Shown here piece by piece: positions 1-6,931 of a stretch of DNA of 10,419 nt. Numbering within the stretch: position 1 is the first letter of the stretch; every line of letters starts with the position of its first letter. This DNA comes from Deferribacteres bacterium. GTDB lineage: Bacteria > Zhuqueibacterota > Zhuqueibacteria > Zhuqueibacterales > Geothermadaptataceae. The position numbers and the translations under genes are program-made. The notes under the pieces are model-generated. The model was not told where the DNA came from, ran no database searches, and saw only the letters and a list, made by a program, of their open reading frames with translations. Location: positions 1 to 10,419 of the forward strand of contig JACKDF010000034.1 in NCBI GenBank assembly GCA_020633655.1, written 5' to 3'.

Positions 1-1101
1 CGAAGCGACCGCATTAGGCGCCTGGTTCGGCGATTCAGTGACAGTAATCGTCAATTGTGCTGAACCTGTAGCACCATCGTCGTCAGTAACGGTCAGTTGT
101 ACATTAAATTGCCCGGCAGCAGCGTAAGTATGTTGTGGATTTTGTGCGGTCGACTGACCTCCATCACCAAAATTCCAGCTGTAACTCACTATAGTCCCAT
201 CGTCATCGGAGCTTCCGGCGCCGTTGAAATTAACAACCAACGGTGCCTGACCCGATTGCGGATCTGCACTGATGGCGGCGTTGGGTGCTTGATTCGCTGG
301 ATCAGTAACGGTGATTGTTATGCTGGCAGTATCCGTGGCGCCATCGTCATCGGTTACCGTAAGCACAGCCTGGAATTGCCCTGAATTCGTATAAGTGTGC
401 TGTGGATTTTGTGCTGTCGATTGCCCGCCGTCGCCGAAGTTCCAACTGTAACTGACAATGGAACCGTCGGTATCGCTGCTGCCATTACTTGAAAACGTGA
501 CTTGCAGCGGCATAACACCTGACTGCGGAGTTGCACCCGCAACCGCATTGGGAGGTTGATTCGGTGGTTCACTTGCTGTTATAGTTAATTCAGCGATATC
601 TGAGGCGCCGTCATCATCGATCACGGTAAGTTTTGCTGTGAAAGTACCAGCTGATGTATAAGTGTGTTGTGGATTGGTCGCTGCAACCTTTTCACTTCCG
701 TCACCAAAATCCCATTCATGATACGTTATATCGCCATCGGGATCATAACTCGAACTCCCCGTGAATTGAACAGCCAGGGGAATGACACCAGAGATGGGTG
801 TTGCACTGGCTTGTGCTACGGGATCCTGATTCGGCGGTGTTGTGACGGTGATATTGACCGTGGCTGTCGCTGTTGCGCCATCGTTATCCGTTACTGTCAG
901 GACAACGGTATAGGTTCCGGGCGAGTTGTACGTATGGTTTGCAGTAACACCGGAACCCTGCTGCCCATCGGCAAAATTCCACGCATACGAAACGATGGAA
1001 CCATCGGGGTCCGAGCTGCCGCTTCCGCTAAAAGTAACCGTTGCCGGTGCAGGCTGGTTATTCGGGCTTCCAGTGGCGACGGCAACTGGAGGCTGGTTCG
1101 G
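1..1101 (-). repeat. Tandem PKD-domain coding repeats (four full, one partial)
   Basis: The unit is 89-90 codons (about 267-270 bases). Unit starts, at the linker PNQ/ANQ, lie at positions 1101, 834, 564, 297 and 30 on the minus strand. Each full unit carries the PKD core W(N/D)F(G/A)DG followed by HTY, then LTV and D(D/N)DGA, and ends in a T-I-T-V-like strand. The first unit has FADG in place of FGDG. The third and fourth are the most alike. The array continues past the window edge. Confidence 0.92.
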
Positions 1102-3273
1102 CTGTTGCTCACCAGTACAGGCCGTCACAGCTGCAGTATTATATTCGGGCCGATAAGTGTAACCGCTTTTTGTCACGTTTGCAATGGTAAAGCACCATTC
1201 CAGATTTCGCAGATTCCAGGTTGTACGCGATACTAAGTCCGCTTCACCAATTGTGCTTGTTTGTGCAGAGGCAGAACCGCTTGTAGGTCCGTTGTAAGTC
1301 ACACTAACCGTTGCATTACTCACGGGATTATCGTTCTCGTCTACCACAGTTACATTATCATTGCCTCGCCAGAACCAGCCGGAACGTGTTCTTTCTGCAA
1401 AGTGATAGATAACACGCAGCGTATTTTGTGGTATACCGCTGGATTCTGAAATTGTAAAATTCGATGATTGCGCACTGTTCGAATTATTTGCGGCATCGAA
1501 GGCCGTGATACGCAGGATATTGTTCGTCCCGGTGGGTGCAGAAACAGTCCAGATATGGGAACTACCGCTTGTCATATCGGCCAATGTTTCCGGAAATCCA
1601 TTTCGCAGAAGCTCCACGAGTATTCTGGTTACACCGACATTGTCATTGGCTTGCCAGTTAATTTCCAAATCATTATCCACGAACAACTCTGCCGGAAACT
1701 GTGTCAGAAGCTGAATCGTCGGTGCCTCCGTATCCGGTGGTGGTTCAACAATGGAGAAAACGGCACTCTCGGCAAAATCAGAATTTAGCGCTGCATCTGT
1801 GCACGTTATACGAACTAGGCAGTTTGAACTTGCAGGCTCTTCGAGTGTAATCGAATACGTCCCCGGATCGCCAGTCCAATTTTCAGTGATTTCAACAAAA
1901 CCATTGCGGATGAATTCAAATTTAGTCGCTGCAATTCCTATGTTATCAGATGCCTGCCATGAAATATCCAAATTCGTTCCGATTATGTACTCATCTGCGA
2001 TTGAACTGCTAATATTTACAACCGGAGGTTCTGTATCGGGTCCAGTTTGTTTTTGCTGTAAATTCGCATCAATGTTGACATCGGTAAGGCTGACGTTATG
2101 AAAAGTTGCTCCCCGATTGGATGCATTGGCGGGCAGAAAATAAAAATTTGAGTAAATCGGTGTGGCTACACTCTCATCCAGGCCGTCTATTTTGTGAAAA
2201 TACAAGCCGTGATTTTGAATTGCCTGGCCATCCTCACCGGTGCCATCGTTAAAGCCTGGATCGTTACGGTAATATGTGGCCTCAGATTCCGCATGCGAAG
2301 AAAGAGCGGAAGGGTTGGTTGATATGACAAGGGAACCACGATCAGAGGAAACCTGTCCCCACCTGCTCGGTGATGAAGTGCCATAATACTGATCCCCTGT
2401 GATACTGCTTTTATAATCCATGTAATACCATAAATCCGGAATACCATGCACACGATAGTGGTAAGTAACACGCAAACTCTTGCGATAAAACTTCATAAAA
2501 TAAGTTGTGGTCGGACCGCTTGCCGCCCCTTGCACCATACGAATGGCGCGTACCGGACCGTCGACTGCCCCCATATAATCGCTGCGTCCTTCGGACCAAT
2601 AATCTTCGGTTTCATGGAATTCAGAACCATTGAGTGCGTAGACGCGAAATTTTAATCGATCGATTAGATCAGGATTATTTTGAACATGGATTTCATCTAA
2701 AATCCAGTTTCCTGATAAATGGGCAGAATAGTAGTTGCTTGTTACATTGGTAGATTCTGAGTACTGACCAGTTACGGAGCGGCTATACGATATGAGATCG
2801 CCTCCTGCATAAGAAAGTGATGATGAAGTAAAAATATAGAGGTAGCCGACAGCGCCATTAAGCGGATCGGTAATCTGAATTTCATACCGTTCTTCATCTG
2901 TATTCGAAGGCCAACTGTTTTCAGGGGCCATATCCCCAAGATCTTCAATCATAAAGGCAATCTCATCATCTGAGTCAAAGCCGTTGCCTTCATTGTTCAC
3001 ATACCAGTATTCATGGCCGGGATGTTTTGTTCCACCGACTGAGATATCCGTCCAGCGACGCTCATCAACCTGAAATGGTACCTGTGTCCAGGATTGCGTG
3101 CTGGCATCAAATCGATAGCCGAAAAATGAATTAACTGATTTACCCTGCAATGAAGAGAGCTGGTCTCCTGAAATGACCACCGGATCATAATTGCGTTCAT
3201 CGGTAAAATTTTGCCCCAATGCAGCTGTAAAGCAGGATAGAGAGAAAACACAAATAGACAAAAATTTGTACAT
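1..3273 (-). CDS. Secreted multidomain PKD/Ig-like protein, C-terminus beyond window
   Basis: The reading frame is open from an ATG at 3273-3271 to the window edge: 1091 residues and no stop. Residues 1-20 are a signal peptide with a hydrophobic core and an A-L-G/Q cleavage site. Residues 21 to about 410 form a domain I do not recognise, rich in Tyr, Trp and Asp, containing WTQVPFQVDERRW near its start. Residues 412-512 and 513-612 are two related Ig-like repeats that start PDTEPP/PDTEAP and contain WQASDN/WQANDN. Residues 613-724 look like one more beta-sandwich (DENDNPVSNATVSVTYNGP). PKD domains begin at about residues 725, 814, 904 and 993, with a fifth starting at 1082; their hallmark is W(N/D)FGDG. 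PKD and Ig modules usually act as spacers or in glycan and protein binding on exported proteins. The function is unknown; adhesin or extracellular enzyme are both possible. A sorting domain may lie beyond the window. The gene appears monocistronic. Confidence 0.93.
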   Translation of the reverse strand, partial: MYKFLSICVFSLSCFTAALGQNFTDERNYDPVVISGDQLSSLQGKSVNSFFGYRFDASTQSWTQVPFQVDERRWTDISVGGTKHPGHEYWYVNNEGNGFDSDDEIAFMIEDLGDMAPENSWPSNTDEERYEIQITDPLNGAVGYLYIFTSSSLSYAGGDLISYSRSVTGQYSESTNVTSNYYSAHLSGNWILDEIHVQNNPDLIDRLKFRVYALNGSEFHETEDYWSEGRSDYMGAVDGPVRAIRMVQGAASGPTTTYFMKFYRKSLRVTYHYRVHGIPDLWYYMDYKSSITGDQYYGTSSPSRWGQVSSDRGSLVISTNPSALSSHAESEATYYRNDPGFNDGTGEDGQAIQNHGLYFHKIDGLDESVATPIYSNFYFLPANASNRGATFHNVSLTDVNIDANLQQKQTGPDTEPPVVNISSSIADEYIIGTNLDISWQASDNIGIAATKFEFIRNGFVEITENWTGDPGTYSITLEEPASSNCLVRITCTDAALNSDFAESAVFSIVEPPPDTEAPTIQLLTQFPAELFVDNDLEINWQANDNVGVTRILVELLRNGFPETLADMTSGSSHIWTVSAPTGTNNILRITAFDAANNSNSAQSSNFTISESSGIPQNTLRVIYHFAERTRSGWFWRGNDNVTVVDENDNPVSNATVSVTYNGPTSGSASAQTSTIGEADLVSRTTWNLRNLEWCFTIANVTKSGYTYRPEYNTAAVTACTGEQQPNQPPVAVATGSPNNQPAPATVTFSGSGSSDPDGSIVSYAWNFADGQQGSGVTANHTYNSPGTYTVVLTVTDNDGATATATVNITVTTPPNQDPVAQASATPISGVIPLAVQFTGSSSYDPDGDITYHEWDFGDGSEKVAATNPQHTYTSAGTFTAKLTVIDDDGASDIAELTITASEPPNQPPNAVAGATPQSGVMPLQVTFSSNGSSDTDGSIVSYSWNFGDGGQSTAQNPQHTYTNSGQFQAVLTVTDDDGATDTASITITVTDPANQAPNAAISADPQSGQAPLVVNFNGAGSSDDDGTIVSYSWNFGDGGQSTAQNPQHTYAAAGQFNVQLTVTDDDGATGSAQLTITVTESPNQAPNAVAS
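1438..2040 (-). repeat. Two tandem Ig-like repeats of about 100 residues
   Basis: Residues 412-512 and 513-612 of the PKD protein align with each other. Both start PDTE(P/A)P and then share D(I/N)xW-QA(S/N)DN(I/V)G(I/V), RNGF, L-RIT and a DAA-NS segment near the end. The DNxG and DAA-N signatures are typical of Ig-like repeats in bacterial secreted proteins. The second ends near T-I-S-E-S-S, about position 1438. The DNA is diverged, so this is an old duplication. Confidence 0.8.
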
Positions 3274-3279
3274 AACGTA

Positions 3280-3284
3280 CTCCT
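3280..3284 (-). promoter_or_regulatory. Ribosome binding site of the PKD protein gene
   Basis: AGGAG on the minus strand sits 6 bases before the ATG at 3273. It fixes this start, and the signal peptide follows directly. Confidence 0.8.
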
Positions 3285-3306
3285 GCACAAAGAGTTAAAA
3301 AAGGTA

Positions 3307-3322
3307 GGAAGTCCCCACTTCC
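3307..3322 (-). promoter_or_regulatory. Small perfect hairpin in the 5' leader of the PKD protein gene
   Basis: GGAAGT and ACTTCC form a 6-base-pair stem around a four-base loop, 34 bases upstream of the ATG. If the promoter proposed at 3327-3354 is used, the hairpin would lie at or very near the 5' end of the mRNA, where it could stabilise the transcript. It could equally be an operator or chance. Confidence 0.35.
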
Positions 3323-3326
3323 GGGT

Positions 3327-3354
3327 ATTTTATTTGCGTACAAAACTGGGTAAA
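3327..3354 (-). promoter_or_regulatory. Possible promoter of the PKD protein gene
   Basis: On the minus strand TTTACC (3354-3349) is followed after 16 bases by TAAAAT (3332-3327), matching sigma-70-type boxes at 4/6 and 5/6. It lies about 55 bases before the start codon. The region is AT-rich and FCB bacteria often use a different promoter consensus, so this is only a candidate. Confidence 0.25.
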
Positions 3355-3810
3355 GTTATGCAAATGGTATGGTGGTTTCAGTTGAAATGGGGTGTAAGTG
3401 CAGGAAGAGAGTCTGCCAAATAATCTGGCACCAACACACTCTGGAAACGGAAATTGATTTGGAATTGAAATTTGGTGAGTTAAACCGGATCAAAAAGGAG
3501 AATCAAAATTGAAAATTTCGAAAAAAATAACGAAAAACATCACCGACTGTTTCAAAACCGAGTGTTTTTAAGTTAACAGACTCTTTTTTTAAAACAACCG
3601 AATAATTATCATTTTTTGTTAATTATTGAAAACTGCAAGCAGGATAAGGCTTTGCAGCTGTCTGCACACAGGAGATAAATGTATTTGATTTCAAGAAATT
3701 TGGAACAATTTTATTGTTGTTTTTTTTATGAATCCCATAGATTAGACTTTTTAAAACTGCCTGAAGGTTGAGCCTGTTAAAATCGGATTCAATTCAGCCG
3801 TGCGTTTTGA

Positions 3811-3910
3811 CCAGACTGTGTGAAAATGTTTAAACTTCACGGACTCACGCTCAACCGGGCGCTTCGACAGGTTCAGCGACCGGTTTACGCTGCATCTTCA
3901 CACAGCCTGG
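3811..3910. repeat. Nested inverted repeat element, possibly REP/MITE-like
   Basis: The outer arms are 3811-3828 and 3893-3910. They are inverted copies matching at 16 of 18 positions (CCAGRCTGTGTGAA is the conserved part). Between them lies an inner hairpin: AACCGG (3853-3858) pairs with CCGGTT (3880-3885), then CGCT (3860-3863) with AGCG (3875-3878), enclosing TCGACAGGTTC. From memory, the inner CTTCGACAGG-TCAGCGACC sequence resembles a short palindromic repeat common in intergenic regions of environmental bacterial genomes. No ORF is present, so any movement would depend on enzymes elsewhere. It may also end or protect the hydrolase mRNA, but no T-run follows. Confidence 0.6.
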
Positions 3911-3984
3911 ACACTTCGAATTTACCCAGCTCAGGCAAGATAAATACGGGTTAAAAGTTCTATTTTTGTTCTTTGTTTTTAATT

Positions 3985-4716
3985 CTATCTTCGCTTGAAT
4001 TTGCCGTAGCACAAAAAAGCTATGGTTTGTTCCGCAACCTCTGCATTGTAGCGCATCATGCTGTGGCCGCTTTTGACAATAACCATATCCGACATTCCAT
4101 TTAGTTTTGTTGATTCCAGGGGCACAAGCCCATCATCTTTCCCGGGTAAAAATTCTTCATTATCAAAAGATTCGGAAATCCCTGCAATGACACCAACCGG
4201 ATAATAAGGCTCTGCGATGGAATTGGGAAAGCTGTTCTTGTCTGTACCCAGTGACAGGGTCGTCGGCCCAAGCAGGTGAAACCACCAACTGTCACGGAAA
4301 TGATCCACCAGAGGTGTGCCTTTGTTTGGTGTCCCGAGCAATACCACATTACCCAGGTTGTCTATTCGATTTGCGTCCAAATAAGCTCGTATGAGCAAGC
4401 CGCCAAGGGAGTGCCCTACAAAATGGACGGGCTGTCCATTTGGCGGCAGTGCATTGTTTATCTGTTCGGAGACATCGTTTAAAATTTCTTGGGGCGATTT
4501 GCTTAAAGAGGAGTAATCGATAGGTTGAACGATGAATCCGGCATCTTCTAACCGTGATGCCAGTAACCACATGGCTGTTTTTGAGCGTCCGAGTCCATGT
4601 AACAAATACACAAACTCTTTGTCTTTCTTTTCCTGTGAGTAGGAGAAAGCGGAGGATGATGAATTGAAAATATGTGAGATAAAAATTGTGATGATGATAA
4701 ATAAATTTAAATACAT
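3985..4716 (-). CDS. Exported alpha/beta-hydrolase, lipase/esterase-like
   Basis: The preferred start is the ATG at 4716 (243 residues), with AAGG (4730-4727) ten bases before it. A TTG at 4740 would add eight residues but has no visible RBS. In the 243-residue numbering, residues 2-16 are strongly hydrophobic, followed by a Ser-rich stretch: a signal peptide or membrane anchor. The hydrolase domain has the oxyanion loop LLHGLGRS (38-45), the nucleophile elbow GHSLGG with Ser103, GTPNKGTPL (128-136), Asp195 in GKDDGLVP, and His218 in SGHSMMRY. This is the full Ser-Asp-His triad of lipase/esterase-type hydrolases, so the protein probably cleaves ester bonds outside the cytoplasm. The substrate cannot be read from sequence. 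It stands alone, divergent from pdxJ. Confidence 0.88.
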   Translation of the reverse strand: MYLNLFIIITIFISHIFNSSSSAFSYSQEKKDKEFVYLLHGLGRSKTAMWLLASRLEDAGFIVQPIDYSSLSKSPQEILNDVSEQINNALPPNGQPVHFVGHSLGGLLIRAYLDANRIDNLGNVVLLGTPNKGTPLVDHFRDSWWFHLLGPTTLSLGTDKNSFPNSIAEPYYPVGVIAGISESFDNEEFLPGKDDGLVPLESTKLNGMSDMVIVKSGHSMMRYNAEVAEQTIAFLCYGKFKRR

Positions 4717-4872
4717 GGACCAATTACCTTGAAGTTTCAATCAAATTCGTTTTCGTTTATCCAGTTTCCCCCGGGATCAAAAAGGCAGTACAATAATGCA
4801 AACCTGTTTAATTTATGAACACCGATACTGGACAGAGGAGATCAACTGCCCATTGCTAATTCTACTCAGCAC

Positions 4873-4911
4873 TTGAATTAACCAGACTAATTCAATACAA
4901 AATTAATTCAA
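4873..4911. promoter_or_regulatory. Operator-like cluster of three TAATTCAA half-sites
   Basis: TTGAATTA (4873-4880) and TAATTCAA (4888-4895) form a perfect 8-base inverted repeat with a 7-base spacer. A third exact TAATTCAA follows at 4904-4911. The start-to-start steps are 15 and 16 bases. The cluster lies between two divergent genes, about 160 bases before the hydrolase start and 40 bases before the possible pdxJ promoter. This could be a transcription-factor site. The half-site is AT-rich, so chance cannot be excluded. Confidence 0.35.
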
Positions 4912-4951
4912 AATTTACTCCATTTTTTATCTCTTCTGTGAGAATAAAATC

Positions 4952-4980
4952 TTGTCATATCTCGTGTTGCCTGATATTTT
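4952..4980 (+). promoter_or_regulatory. Possible promoter of the pdxJ-asparaginase operon
   Basis: TTGTCA (4952-4957, 5/6 to the -35 consensus), a 17-base spacer and TATTTT (4975-4980, 4/6 to the -10 consensus). It would give a leader of about 190 bases before the GTG of pdxJ. No riboswitch is recognisable in that leader. Confidence 0.28.
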
Positions 4981-5162
4981 TCCTACCGAATAATGCCTGT
5001 ACCTGAGAGCACACAGTGTTTTTCAATTTCACCATTGTTTATTCGAAATATTTTTTGTTCTTTTTCTGGCTCAAATTGAATATTTTCAAAGATTCTTATT
5101 TTGTGCTGTGCGTTCGTATTAATTTTTGTGTATGGCACAGTCGCATTCAATAATATTAAATC

Positions 5163-5167
5163 AGGAG
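5163..5167 (+). promoter_or_regulatory. Ribosome binding site that sets the GTG start of pdxJ
   Basis: AGGAG followed by 6 bases and GTG at 5174. In-frame TTG (5126) and ATG (5132) codons upstream lack such a site and would add residues absent from the family. Confidence 0.85.
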
Positions 5168-5173
5168 TTTTTC

Positions 5174-5884
5174 GTGCGATTGGGAGTGAATATCGATCAT
5201 GTTGCAACCGTCCGTGAGGCACGTCAAATAAGCGAACCCGATCCGGTTGCCGCTGCGGTTTTGGTCGACCTGGCTGGCGCGTACGGGATTGTCTGTCATT
5301 TGCGGGAAGATCGCCGTCATATTAAGGACCGTGATGTCTATTTTCTGCGGGAAATCGTAAAATCCCATTTGAATCTCGAAATGGCTGCTACAGAAGAGAT
5401 GGTTAAAATCGCCATTGATTTGAAACCTGATATGGTCACCCTTGTACCTGAGAAACGGGAAGAAGTAACCACCGAAGGTGGTCTTGAAGTCGCTGGCAAG
5501 ATCGAACACATACGGGAAACAGTCAGCAATTTGAAAAAGCACCGGATCGTTACCAGCCTGTTCATTGAGCCGGATATCAAGCAGATTAAAGCTTCAGCTC
5601 GTGTTCAGGCGGATTATGTTGAATTGCACACCGGTCGCTATGCCAACTGCCAAACAGCGCGGGCAAAAAGAGACGAACTGGATCGAATTCAGGCTGGTGC
5701 TTTGGCAGCAGCAAAACTCGGTCTTGGAGTGAGCGCAGGTCATGGATTAAATTATCATAATGTGCAGGAAATTGTAAAAATTCGGGAGATCGAAGAGCTG
5801 AATATAGGGCATTCCATCATCGGGCGTGCGATATTTACCGGTTTACAGCAAGCTGTGCGGGAAATGGTGGAATTGATTAAATAA
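5174..5884 (+). CDS. pdxJ: Pyridoxine 5'-phosphate synthase PdxJ
   Basis: PdxJ joins 3-amino-2-oxopropyl phosphate and 1-deoxy-D-xylulose 5-phosphate to form pyridoxine 5'-phosphate, the last ring-forming step of the DXP-dependent vitamin B6 pathway. It is a cytosolic TIM-barrel enzyme. The protein is 236 residues from the GTG start, close to the usual length of about 240. Family blocks are clear: GVNIDHVATVREAR (4-17) at the N-terminus, CHLREDRRHI (41-50), NLEMA (67-71), VPEKREEVTTEGGL (91-104), ELHTG (150-154), AGHGLNYHN (188-196) and IGHSIIGRA (211-219). His42, Glu69 and His190 sit where the E. coli enzyme has catalytic His45, Glu72 and His193. The GTG start follows AGGAG. The TAA stop directly abuts the ATG of the asparaginase gene. 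Nothing suggests inactivity. Confidence 0.97.
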   Translation: MRLGVNIDHVATVREARQISEPDPVAAAVLVDLAGAYGIVCHLREDRRHIKDRDVYFLREIVKSHLNLEMAATEEMVKIAIDLKPDMVTLVPEKREEVTTEGGLEVAGKIEHIRETVSNLKKHRIVTSLFIEPDIKQIKASARVQADYVELHTGRYANCQTARAKRDELDRIQAGALAAAKLGLGVSAGHGLNYHNVQEIVKIREIEELNIGHSIIGRAIFTGLQQAVREMVELIK

Positions 5885-6868
5885 ATGAACGCTCAATCAG
5901 CTGTGAAATTGGCGCACGTTATACGTGGCGCACATGTGGAAAGCGAACATTGGGGGCATATCGTTGTAGCAGATGCTGAGGGTAACATCCACCATGCATG
6001 GGGTAATCCGGAACAAATCGTACACATGCGTTCGGCTGCCAAACCGTTTCAGGTTTTACCCGCATTGCAGGACGATTTAGCTAGTCACTTTCAGCTCACG
6101 CGCGAAGAATTAGCGCTGGCCTGTGCTTCACACAACGGTGAATCCCGGCACACTGAAATTGCTGCATCCATTCTACACAAAATTGGTTTACACCAGGATA
6201 ATCTGCAATGTGGGGTGCATCGTCCACTGGGTGTGGATTTAGGTGTGGTCCCTGAGCAGGAAAAATATACTGTACTGCAAAACAATTGCTCCGGAAAGCA
6301 TGCCGTGATGCTGGCAGCTTGCCAGAAAAATGGCTGGCCAGTTGAAAATTATCTCGAACCAGCGCATCCGCATCAGAAGCGTATTTTAGGTACTCTGGCG
6401 GAGATGGGGCGCATCGAAAAAAAGAAAATAGGGATAAATATTGATGGCTGCAGTGCTCCGGAATTTTCCCTGCCCTTGAAAAACGTTGCAACGATGTATG
6501 CGAACCTGGCATCCGGTATGGATTCACCTATCGATCCTTTCAAGCTGATGGCTGAACATCCTTTCCTCATTGCTGGCACAAAACGATTTGATACAGCAAT
6601 TATTTCTGCCATGGCCGGGAAGGTGGTTGCAAAAATTGGAGCCGAGGGCCTTGAATGTTTTGCTGTGCGAGGTGAGAAACCACTTGGCATAGTCATCTCA
6701 ATTGTTGACGGGAACAGCCGTGCAACACCACCTGTTGCACTGGCACTTTTGCAAAAGCTTGGAATATTAAATGAACAACATCTGGCAAAACTGCAGGCAT
6801 ACCGTGAGCCGGAAATTCACAATCACCGGCACGTGCTCATTGGGCGAATTGAAAGCGTAATGGAGTAG
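5885..6868 (+). CDS. Class 3 L-asparaginase (Rhizobium etli type II family)
   Basis: This family hydrolyses L-asparagine to aspartate and ammonia and is unrelated to the E. coli type I/II enzymes. The protein has 327 residues. Key residues of the R. etli ReAII enzyme, recalled from its structure, are all present: Ser50 and Lys53 in RSAAKPFQ, Ser82 in ASHNGE, the metal-site Cys135 and Lys138 in NNCSGKHA and Cys189 in DGCSAPEF, and Lys265 in VRGEKPLG. These form the two Ser-Lys pairs and the Cys-Lys-Cys zinc site. No signal peptide is seen, so it is probably cytosolic. The ATG lies immediately after the pdxJ stop with only a weak GGTGG (5866-5870) upstream, suggesting translation depends on ribosomes finishing pdxJ. 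Activity on asparagine is inferred from the family; a related amide substrate is possible. Confidence 0.93.
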   Translation: MNAQSAVKLAHVIRGAHVESEHWGHIVVADAEGNIHHAWGNPEQIVHMRSAAKPFQVLPALQDDLASHFQLTREELALACASHNGESRHTEIAASILHKIGLHQDNLQCGVHRPLGVDLGVVPEQEKYTVLQNNCSGKHAVMLAACQKNGWPVENYLEPAHPHQKRILGTLAEMGRIEKKKIGINIDGCSAPEFSLPLKNVATMYANLASGMDSPIDPFKLMAEHPFLIAGTKRFDTAIISAMAGKVVAKIGAEGLECFAVRGEKPLGIVISIVDGNSRATPPVALALLQKLGILNEQHLAKLQAYREPEIHNHRHVLIGRIESVME

Positions 6869-6931
6869 CAAGCAAGGAGACAGATTAAATACACAAACGA
6901 TTTTGTCTGTTTTATTCGTTATCATCAAGAT

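Larger units (their letters stand above)
3274..3984. other. 711-base AT-rich intergenic region between two minus-strand genes
   Basis: No convincing gene is present. From the PKD gene outward it holds that gene's RBS, leader hairpin and possible promoter (listed separately). A nested dyad follows at 3408-3442: AGAGT/ACTCT outside, TGCCA/TGGCA inside. A tiny plus-strand ORF of doubtful reality lies at 3509-3571, behind an AAGGAG, with a weak stem and a T7 run to 3590. Next comes AT-rich sequence with no clear signal from about 3591 to 3800. The 100-base inverted repeat (3811-3910) lies about 75 bases past the hydrolase stop. I see no standard terminator with a T-run for the hydrolase gene. Confidence 0.6.
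4717..5173. other. Divergent intergenic region between the hydrolase gene and pdxJ
   Basis: 457 bases with no supportable gene; it must contain the promoters of both flanking genes. Visible signals are the half-site cluster at 4873-4911, a possible plus-strand promoter at 4952-4980 and the pdxJ RBS at 5163-5167. The rest is AT-rich without clear structure. A minus-strand frame at 4983-5222 runs into pdxJ and lacks coding support. Confidence 0.6.

Noticed and set aside
1..1101. Regular 267-270-base spacing as a CRISPR or satellite array
   Set aside because: The repeats are coding, diverged and explained by PKD domains.
97..2655. Several plus- and minus-strand frames of 60-190 codons across the PKD gene
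   Set aside because: They overlap the continuous 1091-codon minus-strand frame that carries a signal peptide and recognisable domains. Their translations show no domain and odd composition (Cys/Arg-rich).
3232..3273. Cys14 of the PKD protein as a lipoprotein cysteine
   Set aside because: The preceding S-L-S is not a lipobox, the hydrophobic core would be too short, and an A-L-G signal peptidase I site follows at residue 20.
4717..4740. Eight-residue longer hydrolase starting at TTG 4740
   Set aside because: No ribosome binding site is seen before it, whereas the ATG at 4716 has AAGG ten bases upstream and leads straight into the hydrophobic segment. Not excluded.
3487..4785. Shared 12-mer GGATCAAAAAGG at 3487-3498 and 4774-4785
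   Set aside because: It is short and low in complexity, with no wider similarity, so chance is a sufficient explanation.
5126..5173. Longer PdxJ starting at TTG 5126 or ATG 5132
   Set aside because: The added residues are not part of the family N-terminus, and AGGAG lies correctly before the GTG at 5174.
4983..5222. Minus-strand frame of 79 codons between the hydrolase gene and pdxJ
   Set aside because: Its start lies inside pdxJ and no domain is visible. The charged middle part looks gene-like but the frame is best explained by AT-rich sequence.
6880..6915. ACAGA/TCTGT stem followed by T-rich sequence as terminator of the pdxJ operon
   Set aside because: The stem is only five base pairs with a loop over 20 bases; the GC hairpin at 6932-6955 is much stronger.
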